DNA from: Anniella stebbinsi
Lineage: Eukaryota; Chordata; Lepidosauria; Squamata; Anniellidae
Assembly: GCA_029215795.1 (NCBI GenBank)
Contig: JARDYH010000002.1
Location: 14,253,001-14,317,000, forward strand
Length of the DNA stretch: 64,000 nucleotides
Direction of reading: 5' to 3'
Shown: one piece after another, positions 51,158 to 63,202 of the stretch
Layout of the letters: every line of letters begins with the position of its first letter
Position numbering within the stretch: the stretch's first letter is position 1
The notes under the pieces: generated by a model
What the model saw: the letters and a program-made list of their open reading frames with translations, nothing else
Told to the model about the DNA's origin: nothing
Databases searched by the model: none
Translations under genes and position numbers: made by a program

Positions 51158-51984
51158 GTAGGGATAAACTTTCCTTAATGAGGCCTTACAGGAGCAACCT
51201 GATTTAAATGAAGCTGACGTAATAGTCCAAATCACCTGAAACAGAACGTCCAGTTGGGATGAGTTTGTCCATCCTCAACATGGTAGGGGAGGAAGGCGTG
51301 AGACTGGCATGGGTCGGACCACATGACAGGGCCTGTCCAAATGGGGCAGCAAGCCACACCATATAGGTCGGGTGGCACCCCCTTTCCAGGCCTCTTTGTT
51401 CCTGGCATGGCAATCTGTCCATCCTTCCAGTGACACAGTAAGGAATTAGACAGTCATCCAGTTTTGAGGACTCGGTAGGAATTTTGGGGGCTGTTCAACA
51501 CCTCCTGATGGGTTCTTGGTGGTGTGTGAATGGCATTTGGTTTAGCTTATTGGAATTTGGCCACAAGAGTGGGGAGTGCGGGCACCCAAGGAGTTTAGGA
51601 TTTTTGTTCCCCAAGGTGAGCACCTTGAAGCACCTGTGAAGTGTTGGCTTAGCCATCCTACACCTCATTGCCAACCAGCCCCAGTCAACAGTCACTGGCC
51701 AGTGGCAGGTGTGTGTGTGTGTGGAGCTGTTAGGGACTCCACATAGCAAGAAAAGACATGGTCACTGAGCACATTGCTTAGAACCAGGGTGGATTTGGCC
51801 AATAAGCTGCTTACCAGCTGTTGTTTATCAACAGCTTGAATTAGCTGGCTGGTGTCCACACTTTGCCTGCAGTTTTTCTCATTGCAATGTGCAGATCCTT
51901 AGTTATTTTGTTATTTATTCAATAAAGTTGTGACTCGTGTACCCGGGTTTATGGTCTTTCAGCTTCCTTATGGGAGACATGGGG
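51158..51984. other. Unassigned sequence
   Basis: A short (GT)n lies near 51709-51721. No gene-like signal. Confidence 0.35.
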
Positions 51985-52305
51985 TAGGGTGACCAGATAA
52001 AATCCAGGTCAGGGTTCATGTAACTTTAACAGTTGTAGAGAAAAGGGAATTTCAGCCAGTGTCATTTGTATGCAATTAGTGCCTGATGAAATTTCCTCTT
52101 CATCACAACAGTTAAAGTTGCAGGGCCCCTGCCTTCTTTTGTATATGGTCACGCTAGTATAGTGCCTGCAACTTTAACTGTTGTGACGAAGAGGGAATAT
52201 CACCAGGAACTAATTGCATACAAATGACTCTGGCTGAAATTCCCTTTTCTCGACAACTGTTAAAGTTACGTCAGCCCCTGACCTGGATTTTATCTGGTCA
52301 CCTTA
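51985..52305. mobile_element. Palindromic hAT-like MITE, subfamily 2
   Basis: TAGGGTGACCAGATAAAATC to GATTTTATCTGGTCACCTTA, with perfect 8-bp duplications ACATGGGG (51977-51984, 52306-52313). Inverted halves meet at CTAGTATAGTGCC. Confidence 0.93.
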
Positions 52306-54227
52306 ACATGGGGCAAACATCCCTGCACGTAGCAAGATTTGCATGTTAGGGATAGGGCTAGTCTGGAAGCCTTGTTAACTTTCTGACAGGGTGATTTTAA
52401 TGAGGGGTCCTTGAAATGAGTGATCCTACATCAGCATTCTGAAATGGCAGCGGTCTGCAGGGCTGGTCTGCACCAGATGTTTCGTCTGAACATGTAGATC
52501 TTGTCTTAAGACTTGGATCTTTTTAGACATCCATCTTGTTCAGTTTCGGTAGGTTTTCTTAGGGCTGTTTTAAAGTCACTGGATGTGACACCTGTACCGT
52601 TGACAGGAAATCATACCGCTTGAAATTCTTTATTGGTTCTGGGGAATCTGAGCGAAATACAATTCCATCTGCTAGCATCAATTTGCAAGAGATGTCTGCA
52701 AAACATCCTATGGAGTTGCGAACAAATGAGGTTTCATCTCATTGTTAACAAGGTTGAAATGCCAGGCCTGTCAGCAGTAGAGATGACCCCCGTGCTCTGA
52801 CAGGCCTGTTATATTGTCTGTTCCAGCTGGTGCTATTGGTTGTTAATCAGAAGTGTTTATACTTTCCTATTCTCACTCGATTTCTGTCCTCCCTGGCCAA
52901 CTTTGTATTCAAAGTCGGTTCGTTACAGAGAGTGCTGCGGAAACCTGGTCTTGACATTTTACTCTCAGCTTCCCGTGATTGGTCAATATGATTTCTGCCA
53001 CCCGTCACAATGCGGAAAAATTTGTGATCACACCAATTAGGATGTTTACTCCATCTTTTGTCTGCAAGATGGCAAACCCGGGCAGCGATTTTAAAACAGG
53101 GGAATAAAAACAAGGCACAGGCGTGACTGGCAGCTTTTGCAGCCGGAGCAAAACTTTCGCTCCTGATGTTGTGAAACCAGATGTGGAGATTCTGTGTGAG
53201 CGCTGCAATAGGCAAAGCCCTGCGTGGTTGCTGCAAAACTAGAGTCTCTCTACGGCACTCTCGTTCTCTCTCACCATCTGCCGTTTCAAAATGAAAAACG
53301 GCAAGTTATTACAAACTATGTGGAAGAGAGGAGTGAAACCAATTCTGAGGAATTACAGAATGGAAAAGAGGATCTGTGGGAACACTGCATCCTGTAAATC
53401 ACCACTCACTGAAAACTAGGGATGCTGAAGAAATCAGTGGCAGACCTGAATGAGGATGGATTCCCAGGAATCTGACCTTCAGAGTCCACAGCAGACTAGC
53501 TCTCCTACCTGTTTGTCCTCAAGTTATTTCACAGCTCCCCCCTTTAAATAGGACAAGTTACACCTGGGGAAAAATTCATGAAAATCCAGGGGATGCACAG
53601 GGGCTCTTGGGAAATCCACTGAGCCCCAAGAGGAATGGATTTCCCCAATGGACATCCCCCCTCCCCGACTGGACATTGTGGGGTTTGTACATCTTCACTA
53701 CAATCAGGGGGAACATAAAAGGTGGCTGCAGCCATATCACTGGGAAGTCTGGGGAGAGTTGGGTATACTACTCATTTCCAAAAATCTTCTTCGTTATGTG
53801 CCCAAAGGATTTCACTCTTTTAATATATGTTCCAGGAATTAAAATGTTTACACTTTTAAATAGGAAGCAGTTGAGAGACAGAGAATGAGACTTCTGGCAG
53901 CTGTTTTGAAGGGCACAATCCTGCTCGTCCTGTGTGTGGAAAGCCAGGCATGGAACAGTTCCATTAGAGAACAGTATTGTTCTCCAGACTTTGCACACCT
54001 TGACACCTCTGCACCCAGCTGCTGCTCTCTATGTGCAGTCTTCCTTTGCATTTGCATCACAGTGAGCATCTATTGAGCCATGCATCTAGATCTATGCTCA
54101 AAAGGAACCAACCATGTTCTCCAGAGTCCAACTAAGTTGGGAAGCCTTCCTACCATCTTTTATTATTAGTCTCTTGAAATCCGTGTTTTCCTTCTAAGTG
54201 AATCAGTGGGAAGGAAGATGACTCTCT
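52306..54227. other. Long unassigned stretch
   Basis: No repeat family recognised. CTGCCGTTTC and GAAAAACGGCAAG near 53279-53303 form a small hairpin. Overlapping short frames on both strands at 52840-53240 have no domain resemblance and no convincing splice context. Confidence 0.4.
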
Positions 54228-54330
54228 CTACCAACCATAGGTCTCCGGATGTTGTTGAATTACAACTCATATCACCCACAGCCAGCAGAGCCAATGTTCA
54301 ACAGCATCTGGGACCCACTAGTCTAGACTA
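54228..54330. mobile_element. Palindromic MITE (CCAACCTGG family), half
   Basis: GTTGAATTACAACTCATATC, CACCCACAGCCAGCAGAGCC and CAACAGCATCTGGGA follow one half of the family; the rest has decayed. Confidence 0.5.
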
Positions 54331-54566
54331 TTGTGCCTTGGCTTCCAGGTTGCCTGGCTTGGATGATGCACAAAACATCAGGCCTACAACCCATTCCAAT
54401 ACACAAAGCCATCTTGCAGTTGAAAATATTATAATAAAATCTCCATAAATCAATACAGAAGGCAGCAGTTGACAAAATCAAACAAATGTAATGTGCATGG
54501 CACACAATTACTAAAATATGAAACATGAAATAACATTGATAGCGCTGCAGTGAAATGCACTTATAC

Positions 54567-54885
54567 TAGGCTGACCATATGAAAAGGAGGACAGCACTCC
54601 CGTAACTTTAACAGTTGTAGAGAAAAGGGAATTTCAGCATTGTCATTTGTATGCAATTAGTTCCTGGTGAAATTCCCTCTTCATCACAACAGTTAAAGGT
54701 GCAGGCACTAAAGTAGAGTGACCATATACAAAAGAAGGCAGGGCCCCTGCACCTTTAACTGTTGTGATGAAGAGTGAATTTCACCAGGACCTAATTGCAT
54801 ACAAATGACACTGGTTGAAATCCCCTTTTCTCTACAACTGTTAAAGTTACATGCGCCCTGTCCTCCTTTTCATATGGTCAGCCTA
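54567..54885. mobile_element. Palindromic hAT-like MITE, subfamily 2
   Basis: TAGGCTGACCATATG to CATATGGTCAGCCTA. The left flank is ACTTATAC, and the right flank continues CTTATAC from the final A of the element, which fits an 8-bp duplication overlapping the terminal base. Inverted halves are full length. Confidence 0.88.
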
Positions 54886-55553
54886 CTTATACAGTTTATA
54901 TTAACAAGCTAAAATGGCTGCATAAAGAGTGTTTAGACAAACAATCAAGCAGTCTATGATTAGCTATTATTTCAGCAATGATACTATAGATAGAGAATAT
55001 AAAAATTGATATATCTGATAAAAAGTATTCTCTTACCCCAGTTTTGAAATGTAGTATATATTAGCAGTAGCGTGCCATGCGCATTGCAATTGTTTGATAA
55101 TAAAATCCCCAATGTATTTTTCTTTCTCTTCATCCAAATTGTAAACCTCATGTGACAATATCGTACCTACAACAGCATACCATCCTGTTCACCATTCAGT
55201 ACTAAAATCCCTCTGCTTTCCCAATAGGAATTTCCCAGCCTCCACGAACTATCTTCATACTAGTCATTTCAGGTGGTGGTGAAAGTAGAGAAGAAGAATA
55301 GATCATGTCATAATAGGGCAAGGAGGGAACAGAGGGAAGTGAGGGACGCGGTGAGTCTGTTGGATGGCCAAATGCAGTTGGGTGCCTGAAACATCCCTAG
55401 TGAAGGTGCTCTAAATTATCATAAAAGAGGTAGGCATGGAAAACATGTGGGGCACTTTATGACCTCTTCCAAGCCCCTCATTTGCTCCCAAATGGTTTGT
55501 CAGACAACATTCACTGTAATGCCTCCAAGGGCCTGCTATTTTTATCATCTGCA
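54886..55553. other. Unassigned sequence
   Basis: No recognisable feature. Confidence 0.35.
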
Positions 55554-55874
55554 TAGGGAGGCCATATGAAAAGGAGGACAGGGCTCCTGTTATCTTTAAC
55601 AGTTGTATAGAAAAGGGAAATTCAGCAGGTGTTATTTGTATGCATGCAGCACCTGGTGAGATTCCCTCTTCATCACAATAGTGAAAGCTGCAGGAGCCCT
55701 GCTCTCTTTTGTATCTGGTCACTCTAGCTATACTCCTGCAGCTTTCCCTGTTGTGATGAAGAGGGGATTTCACCAGGTGCTGCATGCATACAAACAATGC
55801 CTGCTGAAATCCCCTTTTCTATGCAACCGTTAAAGGTACAGGAGCCCGGTCCTCCTTTCCATATGGTCATCCTA
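55554..55874. mobile_element. Palindromic hAT-like MITE, subfamily 1
   Basis: TAGGGAGGCCATATG to CATATGGTCATCCTA, 321 bp. Flanks CATCTGCA and AATCTGTA match at 6 of 8 positions, a decayed target duplication. Confidence 0.87.
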
Positions 55875-56725
55875 AATCTGTAGAGTTTAAAAGTCACTCT
55901 TGTCTATCATGATTTCCCCCCATCAAGAAATGAATATACTCTTAGACTTCTAAGAATGAACGTATGAACACTGGTTTCTTTTTTATTTCAATTCAAGTAC
56001 TGTTAGTGACAGAAAGAGAATGTTTATGAAGTTGTCGTTGTTGAGCGGAGAAAGCCGGCAGTGTTTAGATCTCTGTATGCCAGATCAAAAGCAACTCACT
56101 AGACTAATGGAAGACGTTTGGTCTCATGCATGCACACACTAATGGCCTCATTGATTTAACATCAAATCAGCATTTAAGTTTCCCAGTGCCACATTTTAGA
56201 TCAACATGGGAAGGCAGGTTGAGGGGTGAAGAAGAGCCGCTTTCATGACAGGTTTGCATAATACAGTGAAAGATTGAAAAATTTAAAGTTATGCCATAGT
56301 TTAATGTGGCATTACTGAAAGTAGGTGAGGCATTGCATTCATTACAGTGAATAAGCTACTTAAAAGTGCAATCCTACAGGTGTCGACTCAGAAGTAAGCC
56401 CTACTAAGTTCAGTTGAGCTTACCTTCAGAGTAAGTCTGCATAGTACTGTAGCTGTAGTCACTCTGTTAGGCACAAGCAGCTCCTGTTAATGTGTAGTGG
56501 TAAGATTAATTTGCTGCTTATTCTGTTATTATTACCACTCCAACTGCATTAAACGTTCAACTCCTCACATTCACATGTGAGCATTTTATTATATGTGTAT
56601 TACTTTTTCTACATATATTATGTACAAAACAAATAATGGTTCTTGTTACAGGGAATGGGCACAACACCATTCTAAATTATCTGTGAATAACAGCTGCCTC
56701 TTCCATAGTTAGTTGTAGGCAGCAA
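55875..56725. other. Unassigned, with one repeat scrap
   Basis: At 56372-56450, GACTCAGAAGTAAGCCC, CAGTTGAGCTTACC and CAGAGTAAG resemble the repeat carried in the 18897-20150 units. The rest is unassigned. Confidence 0.4.
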
Positions 56726-57030
56726 TGTACCGATTTTGTAAATTCTGTTCTATCTGCATTTTGCAGATTGTCAGATGCCTTCCGTTCCATCGGCTGCTCA
56801 TTGATGGAATCAGACTTTTTCCATTTTCATGAGCTCATGCGAATTCAGCATTTGTGTAAATTCACACTTGCGAAAATGCACAACCATTTGAATGTGCAAA
56901 TCCCCTTCAAAATACATAATTTCCATCAAAATATGCATTTTTCATGCTTTAGCTTATGAGGGAAATGCACATTTTTGGCATGTTGTTATTGTTGTTGTTG
57001 TTGTTATTATTATTATTATTACAGTTATTT
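56726..57030 (+). repeat. AT-rich interspersed repeat plus (TTG)n(TTA)n
   Basis: TCTGCATTTTGCAGATTGTC and ATTGATGGAATCAGAC match the copy at 10406. TTTTCATGAGCTCATGCG-type text follows. A (TTG)n then (TTA)n microsatellite lies at 56984-57021. Confidence 0.6.
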
Positions 57031-57185
57031 TACTAAATACTTGTAACCCGCCCTCTCAACTGTCTGATCACAGCATTCTGGACCAGCTGAAGTTTCTGAA
57101 CAGTTTTCAAAAGCAGCTCCACATAGCGCATGTTAAGGAAATCCAAGCAGGATGAAACTAAGGCATGGGTGACCCATAAAGCCCT
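57031..57185 (-). mobile_element. L2-like LINE fragment
   Basis: GCATTCTGGACCAGCTGAAG, TTTTCAAAAGCAGCTCCACA and GGAAATCCAAGCAGGATG are wording I recognise from reverse-strand L2-type LINE copies in reptiles. Confidence 0.55.
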
Positions 57186-58151
57186 CTAGGAATGGGCGCA
57201 ATTGGCTCACTAGCCTTAACACAATCATAGACCAAGCACATTAGGAACACAATTTCTTAAAAAACCTACAACAGTAAAAGAATGAAAATAGCACCCGATC
57301 CAACAAATAGATTGAATAGAAATGTTTTTGGCACCTTTGCCTATTCTTGCCCTTTCTATCTCTATCTGGGCAAGAAGAATAACCTTTTGCCAGATTCCTG
57401 TTTATATTTATTTGCTCCAACTTTCCCCCTCCATGCTTGTTGATTTCTGGATGTCATACAGCAGCTGTTACATGAGTAAAGACCTAATTGATTAGGGATA
57501 ATGGGAGTAGTTAAATTTTAATCCTGCCGTCATCCCTCTGTGGTATCCTTCAGAAATTTCGATCGATGCCCTTGCTCTTCGGTCTTCTCTGTGGTAATGA
57601 TATAGGTTGCTGGCTGGGGTCAGAGTCTTTTATCAATTAAAGAGCAGAAAGCTGGCAGGAAACGATGCAATGGAGTTCACCACAGTTATCCTGATGACAA
57701 TACATTATTTCTGTAAGCTAGGGAGAGGGGGGGGGGAAATAAGATGTGAGCAATATCTGAGGTAAATTAATTCAAGGAGCCCTCTGGAATGCATTTAATA
57801 TTGATTATTATGAGTCTCCCTCAGCAGTTTTATCCATGCCACATAGTTTACAAGGCACCAAGGTTAAAGAGGCCTGAGTGGTTTTAACTCCCCCCTCATG
57901 TACCTGCAGGAAAATGTGACTAGTAGCCATTTCATCCTCAAATACAGCTACTGAAACATGAATCAGAGAAGCAGATAATTCTGGAACTCAATTTGTTTTT
58001 TTCACAGCTGGAATATTGAGGTATGGTTCCAACAGTGGCCCATTTTCCTTAACTCCCACTCATGAGAGAAATGGGATATGCCATCCTTTGTGGGAGATCC
58101 TAACTGAGGGTTGGTTAATACATGCATATTGGTCACTTGGTGAGTATACAG
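57186..58151. other. Unassigned; candidate conserved patch at 57440-57720
   Basis: 57440-57720 is non-repetitive with CCTAATTGATTAGGG and TTATCAATTAAAGAGC homeodomain-like words. A G-run follows at 57728-57736. No exon-like signal. Confidence 0.35.
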
Positions 58152-58498
58152 CAGGGATGGGCAAGATGTGGAATACATGTGGCCCCCGTTGCCCCCCCTG
58201 AATTTCAGGAGGAAAATGTGTGTTTTAAATGGTGAGCCTATCTACACAAGCAGGATAAAACACTTTGAAAATGTTTTGAAAACTGTATATGGAGTGTGTC
58301 CTGGGTCCCAACAGTTGTCACTACTGTTGTAAACAATTTTAAACCGTTTTAAACCGTAGTGTAGATAGGCTTGGTCAAATGCAGCTGGTTTACAAGCTAA
58401 ATTTGAATGTCTCTAGTGCCCATGGAGAGGGGTGGTCTGTGAGGAGAACCTGGGGGGGAGGAACAGCCACCAGATTTCCCATAGTTGCCCACCCCTCC
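58152..58498. mobile_element. hAT-like element, CAGGGATGGGCAA ends, with nested MITE
   Basis: Left CAGGGATGGGCAAGATGTGG and right AGTTGCCCACCCCTCC are inverted in the style of hAT termini (CAGGG...). A TCTACAC-family MITE sits inside at 58235-58371. The exact right base and duplication are unresolved. Confidence 0.5.
58235..58371 (+). mobile_element. TCTACAC-family MITE, nested
   Basis: AGCCTATCTACAC to GTGTAGATAGGCT, clean 13-bp inverted ends. Inner text AACAGTTGTCACTACTGTTG and TTTTAAACCGTTTTAAACCG matches the members at 14300 and 22924. Confidence 0.8.
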
Positions 58499-58524
58499 AG
58501 CACAGCATCAAACAGTGTCTCTGG

Positions 58525-58888
58525 TAGGCTGACCAGATAAAATCCAGGTCAGGACTCATGTAACTTTAACAGTTGTAGAGAAAAGGGAATTTCAGCCAGT
58601 GTCATTTGTATGCAATTAGTTCCTGGTGAAATTCCCTCTTCTTCACAACAGTTAAAGGTGCCGGCACTATACTAGAGTGACCATATATGAAAGAAGGCAG
58701 GGCCCCTACAACTTTAACTGTTGTGATGAAGAGGGAATTTCACCAGGAACTACAACTTTAATTGTTGTGATGAAGAGGGAATTTCACCAGGAACTAATTG
58801 CATACAAATGACACTGTCTGAAATTCCATTTTCTCTACAGCTTTTAAAGTTACATGGGCCCTGGCCTGGATTCTATCTGGTCACCCTA
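58525..58888. mobile_element. Palindromic hAT-like MITE, subfamily 2, with duplication
   Basis: TAGGCTGACCAGATAAAATC to GATTCTATCTGGTCACCCTA. At 364 bp it is about 44 bp longer than its relatives because the ACTTTAA-TTGTTGTGATGAAGAGG, GAATTTCACCAGGAACTA block occurs twice in tandem (about 58710-58795). No matching target duplication was found. Confidence 0.87.
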
Positions 58889-59269
58889 CCTAAGATGCAG
58901 GGTAATGGTTTCTGCTCTCAAGTTTGCATTCCCCTTTAGCTGTCAAAAATCTCTTTGCAATGCGTTCTTCCTGATTTACCTGGCCTGACGAATTCCCATC
59001 CACCCCTAGATGCCTAGAAAGTTTCCCAGAATCCCCTGAGATCCATGATCATCATTCTCATCAGCAAAAAACAAGTATGCCTTGTACAACTGGCATAGGA
59101 TTAGTAACAGGAGGAAGCCTCTGAGTGGAGCCTGTCTCCCACACAGTGCAAGTGCAGTTTTCATTTATGAGTTATTTGACAAGTTATTATATGTGGGAGA
59201 CATGGGCCATGCTATGTTGCTAGTGTCTATGCTGGCCACATCACTAGTAGCTGTGTAAAGGGGCCATAT
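58889..59269. other. Unassigned sequence
   Basis: No recognisable feature. Confidence 0.35.
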
Positions 59270-59970
59270 GTGTGGAAGAGTGCTGTGTGTGTACACTGAA
59301 ACATGCATTCAGCTTGGGATGGAGGATAAATTTGTTTGGTTCACATTTTAGTGTGAATTTACTCAACTGCACACTTTCAAACCAATATGCAGACCAAAAT
59401 GCAGTTATCCTTTGAAATTTGCACTTCTTTACATTTTTCAATGGATTGCTCCAATCCCAAATGCATGCACAAATGAGTAGATTGGGGTGGGGGTGGGGTG
59501 CAAGCAAAAATGGGTATACTCATGAAAATAACATTCAAAAAATGCAGTATTATAGGAGAATTGCTGCAAAAATGTGTAGCTTAGGCAAAGTTGTGTACAA
59601 AAATGCATGTAAGACCAATCTTTAATCTTTGTAAACTATATAGAAATGAAATTATTATTATCAGTATTGTTGGTATTGTGGTACACCTGATTTGGGGGGG
59701 TGGAAAATGATGATATGTAACGTTTCTTTGTTTTCCTTTTTTCACAATTTATTTTTTGTTCTGTTTTGTTAATATTTACAACAGAGAAAAAATGTTGTAG
59801 TTATTATTAGTATTGCTATTGTTATTATCAGAAATGGAAATAAAATGCATAGAAATTTTCATGCAAACTTCTATTAAAAAAATAAAATAGTCCCAAAGTT
59901 TGGGATGAACTGAATATATGATTGGAAAATGGAAAACTGAAATCAACAGATTTGTCCATCCCTCCATATG
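59270..59970 (+). repeat. AT-rich interspersed repeat (copy also at 1.3 kb)
   Basis: CAGTTATCCTTTGAAATTTG, GGAGAATTGCTGCAAAAATG and TACAAAAATGCATG match 1200-1640 in reverse complement. The right edge TTTGTCCATCCCTCC (about 59950-59965) resembles TAGGGATG-type termini. Contains (ATT)n patches near 59650 and 59800. Confidence 0.55.
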
Positions 59971-60147
59971 GGCCCTTCATGTGGCTACCAAATAGACAGT
60001 TGGTAGTGTGGCACATGTCAATAGTGGGAGCAGCCCAAAATAATATCTCTCTACATTTTAATGAATGAGAGAGTTTGAATGCCCCCCCCCCCCCGGATTG
60101 TTCACAGTAATATCCTATCTTCCTGTTGGGTTGTGTGTTTGGGTTTA
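59971..60147. other. Unassigned, with a C-run
   Basis: A C-run lies at about 60082-60094. Confidence 0.4.
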
Positions 60148-60540
60148 GGGATGCATGAGAATTTTGTTCCTGTCTGAAAGTCATGTGACTGTGTTTCATT
60201 CGCAACCCTGATTACAAGCAGGAGCAGGAGTGCAATTCTGAGGAAATGTTCACAATTTCCCGAATTTACCTTTGGAAGTGCACCCTTCCAAAATATGCAT
60301 TTGCACAAGTGTGACCTCCTGAAAATGTTTATCTCCCCTCCCCCAAATCTGTATTTTCATATGGGGGGAAAAGAGCATTTCAGGCTTTTTAACAAATGAA
60401 CATTTTCCCCCAACTTAAAAAAAAAGGGATGCTCACATTTGGGAACACAAATGAGACAAACTGAGCTTCAAGGAGGAATTCAAGGAACCTCAATGAGCTG
60501 GAAGACTGCATTCTCCTCACCTAACCCTAGTTGGGTTAAC
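60148..60540. repeat. AT-rich TAGGGATGCATG element
   Basis: Starts TAGGGATGCATGAGAATTTT. The interior has AAAATATGCATTTGCACAAG and CCCCAAATCTGTATTTTC low-complexity text; the right terminus is uncertain (CACCTAACCCTAG near 60530 is a candidate). Confidence 0.45.
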
Positions 60541-61035
60541 ATTGGAGCAGAATCACAGGACTCCCTAGGACTGACAATGGATGGGTGACTGATCAATCCA
60601 AAATGCCATCAGTAATTTCAGGTTTTAACATACATTTCTTGAAGAAGCTGTAGCCAAGATAATTTCTTATTCTTGTGCGCAAAAAACTCAAGACCAAAGT
60701 CAAGTGCTACCTTCTATTAGCTGATAACTTGAACATGTGTAGTGCTGCTATTCAGTTTCTGCAAGGTTACCAAGACTTCATGTCATGATAACCCTATTGA
60801 GAGTGTAGATCTCTGAGTACCTGGCAAGAAGGAATTCAGTAACTTGAAGGATAAGGGCCTAAATTCCTCCTATGAAAAGGGCAAGATGAATCTCGAAGCA
60901 ACAGCTCAAACTATGGATTATTTTAGCAACTATAATATATAGTTGGGTAGTTTAATGATCGAAACACGTAATGCATTGAATTATAGAGATAGTGCCCCAC
61001 TAAGAACCATCTAAAAAAGCCCCTTTATAATCAGT
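60541..61035. other. Unassigned sequence
   Basis: No recognisable feature. Confidence 0.35.
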
Positions 61036-61645
61036 CTTTCCAACCTGGTATTATCCAGATGCTTTGGACTTCAACTCCCATTAGCCACAACTAGGGATGT
61101 CCACATTTTGTGAAATCCATCCCACATGTGTTATGTGGATTATGCAATTTTGCTTGTTCCAGGGTCTATATATATATATATATATATATATACTGCATTT
61201 TGCCCAATACTGAGCCTCAAGGCGGTTTTACAAAATCATTTTTTTTTCTGTTATGTGGAAAAATACACAAATCATTCCACAAGAAAGTTCACAACAATTT
61301 ACATAATTTATATTAGTATGAAATATTTAGCGTATTGTTCCCCCATTCCATTTGACTTTTCCCCACGTATATTTTCCAGCATGGCTTATGTCTCAGTAGA
61401 AACGTGCATATTTTCCTGCAAATTAATTTGCATCTGTTTCAGGAAAGTTTTTTTAAAAAAAAAATCTGGCAGTCCACAGAGGAGGCCGCTCCGCAGCAGA
61501 TTCAGCAGGACAGATTCTTAGAAATCTGAACCCATTTTAGTCCATGTTGAATTTCTCTGACATCCCTAGATGTTGATTTTCTCTGGCATCCCTAGATGTT
61601 GAATTTCTCTGATATCAAACATCTAGAGGGCAATGAGATGGGGAG
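61036..61645. mobile_element. CCAACCTGG palindromic MITE split by a TAGGGATG element
   Basis: The left arm 61039-61091 (CAACCTGGTATTATCCAGAT, CTTCAACTCCCATTAGCC) and right remnant 61614-61640 (CAAACATCTAGAGGGCAA) belong to one palindromic MITE. Between them lies an AT-rich element, TAGGGATGTCCACATTTTG to CTGACATCCCTA (61092-61569), containing (TA)n at 61168-61192. The segment 61540-61612 repeats TTTCTCTG(A/G)CATCCCTAGA. Confidence 0.6.
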
Positions 61646-62024
61646 GGCTGCATTATAGCTTACAGTCAGCATTGAGACATGGTCTTCAGTGTTACTAATT
61701 TAAATGTGTATCCTGTCCCATTTCCGAGTCTGGAGATAGTGTGGCTTTTAAGATCCACCATTCACATGCATCGGTGTCCAAGCTAAACTCACAGGCGTAA
61801 GGACAGGGGTTATTGGGCATCAGGATCCTAGAATGATGGGCATCGTCAGAAGAGCATTTTATTGCACGCTTGTTACTGGGCACTCACAGCTTTTTACCGG
61901 TGTTATTTACGATGTCATCTGCATCACTTGCATCCCTCCCCTTGTAGCCTTCACACAACAAAGAAGACCCCGGTAAATCTGAATTATTTTTGAGATGGAA
62001 CTTGCCGCTAACTGTTGCTGCACC
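61646..62024. other. Unassigned repeat-like sequence
   Basis: TTATTGCACGCTTGTTACTG, TTTTTACCGGTGTTATTTAC and AGAAGACCCCGGTAAATCTG contain ACCGGTGTT/CCCCGGTAA inverted words and look like part of a DNA element, but I recognise no family. Confidence 0.3.
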
Positions 62025-62580
62025 CCAGTTGTGGAAGAATTTCTCCTTGGAGGCCCAACTGGCACCGACACTGGCTTCATTTCAGCGCCAAGTTGAAACA
62101 TGTTTTTTTTTAATCAAAGTCTTCAAAGGCTAATTTCTCCATGGTTACACATTGGTTGAATTCGGACAACACGATAGTCAATGGTGGGGTAATAATCAAC
62201 TGTAATCAATAATTACAGTTGTTCATCTAGGGGGTACTCCCCACACAAACATGGTAATAAATAATCAACTGTGGTGTGCATTAGGATCAGTGCTGAGTTG
62301 ACTATGGCAGCATTGGGACGACATGATAGTCAATACAACTGACGATTGTTTCCACCCCCCCAGTTGCTTATTGTGTCGTCCGAATTCAGCCATAGTTTAA
62401 TTTTTTCTATAGCTTTTTACAATTTAATACAACTTATAATTTGTTAACAATTTAATACATTTTCAGCTGCGTAATTTTTTTATGTTTATGTAATTCTGAT
62501 TTAATCTGTATGAAGCCCTGAGATCCCAGTGATAATAGGGTGGGATACAAATGTTTTAATAAATAAATAAATAAATAAAT
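62025..62580 (+). mobile_element. L2-like LINE, 3' end, interrupted by a MITE
   Basis: A frame reads LWKNFSLEAQLAPTLASFQR followed by QVETCFF (62033-62115), the terminal L2 coding region. After the MITE the 3' UTR continues (TTTTTCTATAGCTTTTTACA, GAGATCCCAGTGATAATAGG, GGGTGGGATACAAATG) and ends in an (AAAT)n tail. Confidence 0.8.
62152..62395. mobile_element. MITE with GAATTCGGACRACAC ends, nested in L2
   Basis: Left GGTTGAATTCGGACAACAC and right GTGTCGTCCGAATTCAGCC are inverted. Internal blocks ACACGATAGTCAATGGTGGG and ACATGATAGTCAATACAAC are repeated. Same family as 19423-19893. Confidence 0.8.
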
Positions 62581-63202
62581 ATCTTCTGCTGTGTGCAGGA
62601 GAAGCAACACAATCAAAACGGTCCATTGAATAGGCCGTGTACATGTTGTTTACTTCCTGTTTTGAAAGAGGAAGTAATGAGGGACAAATGCGCAGACAGA
62701 GAAGCGATGGTAAGGAAACATGATTTTTCTCTGTGTGATGACACTTGATGAGGAAGGAAGCCACACAGTTAGTTCAACTCAGGATCAGTTTATTATCCAT
62801 GTGTTTGACAAAACTATTGTCCTGACCAGGGAGCAGCAGAGAATTCAACCCTTGTCATACACAAACAGAGAGAGAGAGAGAAAGAGAGATCTAATTTAAA
62901 AACACTTTTGTACATTGGTATCATTTGTTAGAACTCCACACCTGTTTGCCATTTCCTCTTCCTCTGTGTATGATCATTGTGACTTATGCAGAGGGATGTG
63001 GGAGTAACCAAGAGGAGTTTGAGGGAGCTTCACATTTCAAAGGCTACATAATTGTGCTTAGGGAAGAGTGTGCTGAGCTTCATAAGCACAGAGGATTTTA
63101 TGTTTTCCTCTTGGGAGGGGCCATACTCAGAGCAGAGAGCATTTCTGAGGATTTGATGGGTCATAAGCAGCTGCCTTTAGGCGGCAGCTACTTACGCATA
63201 CC
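62581..63202. other. Unassigned, with (GA)n
   Basis: A (GA)n tract lies at about 62867-62888. No gene-like signal. Confidence 0.4.
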
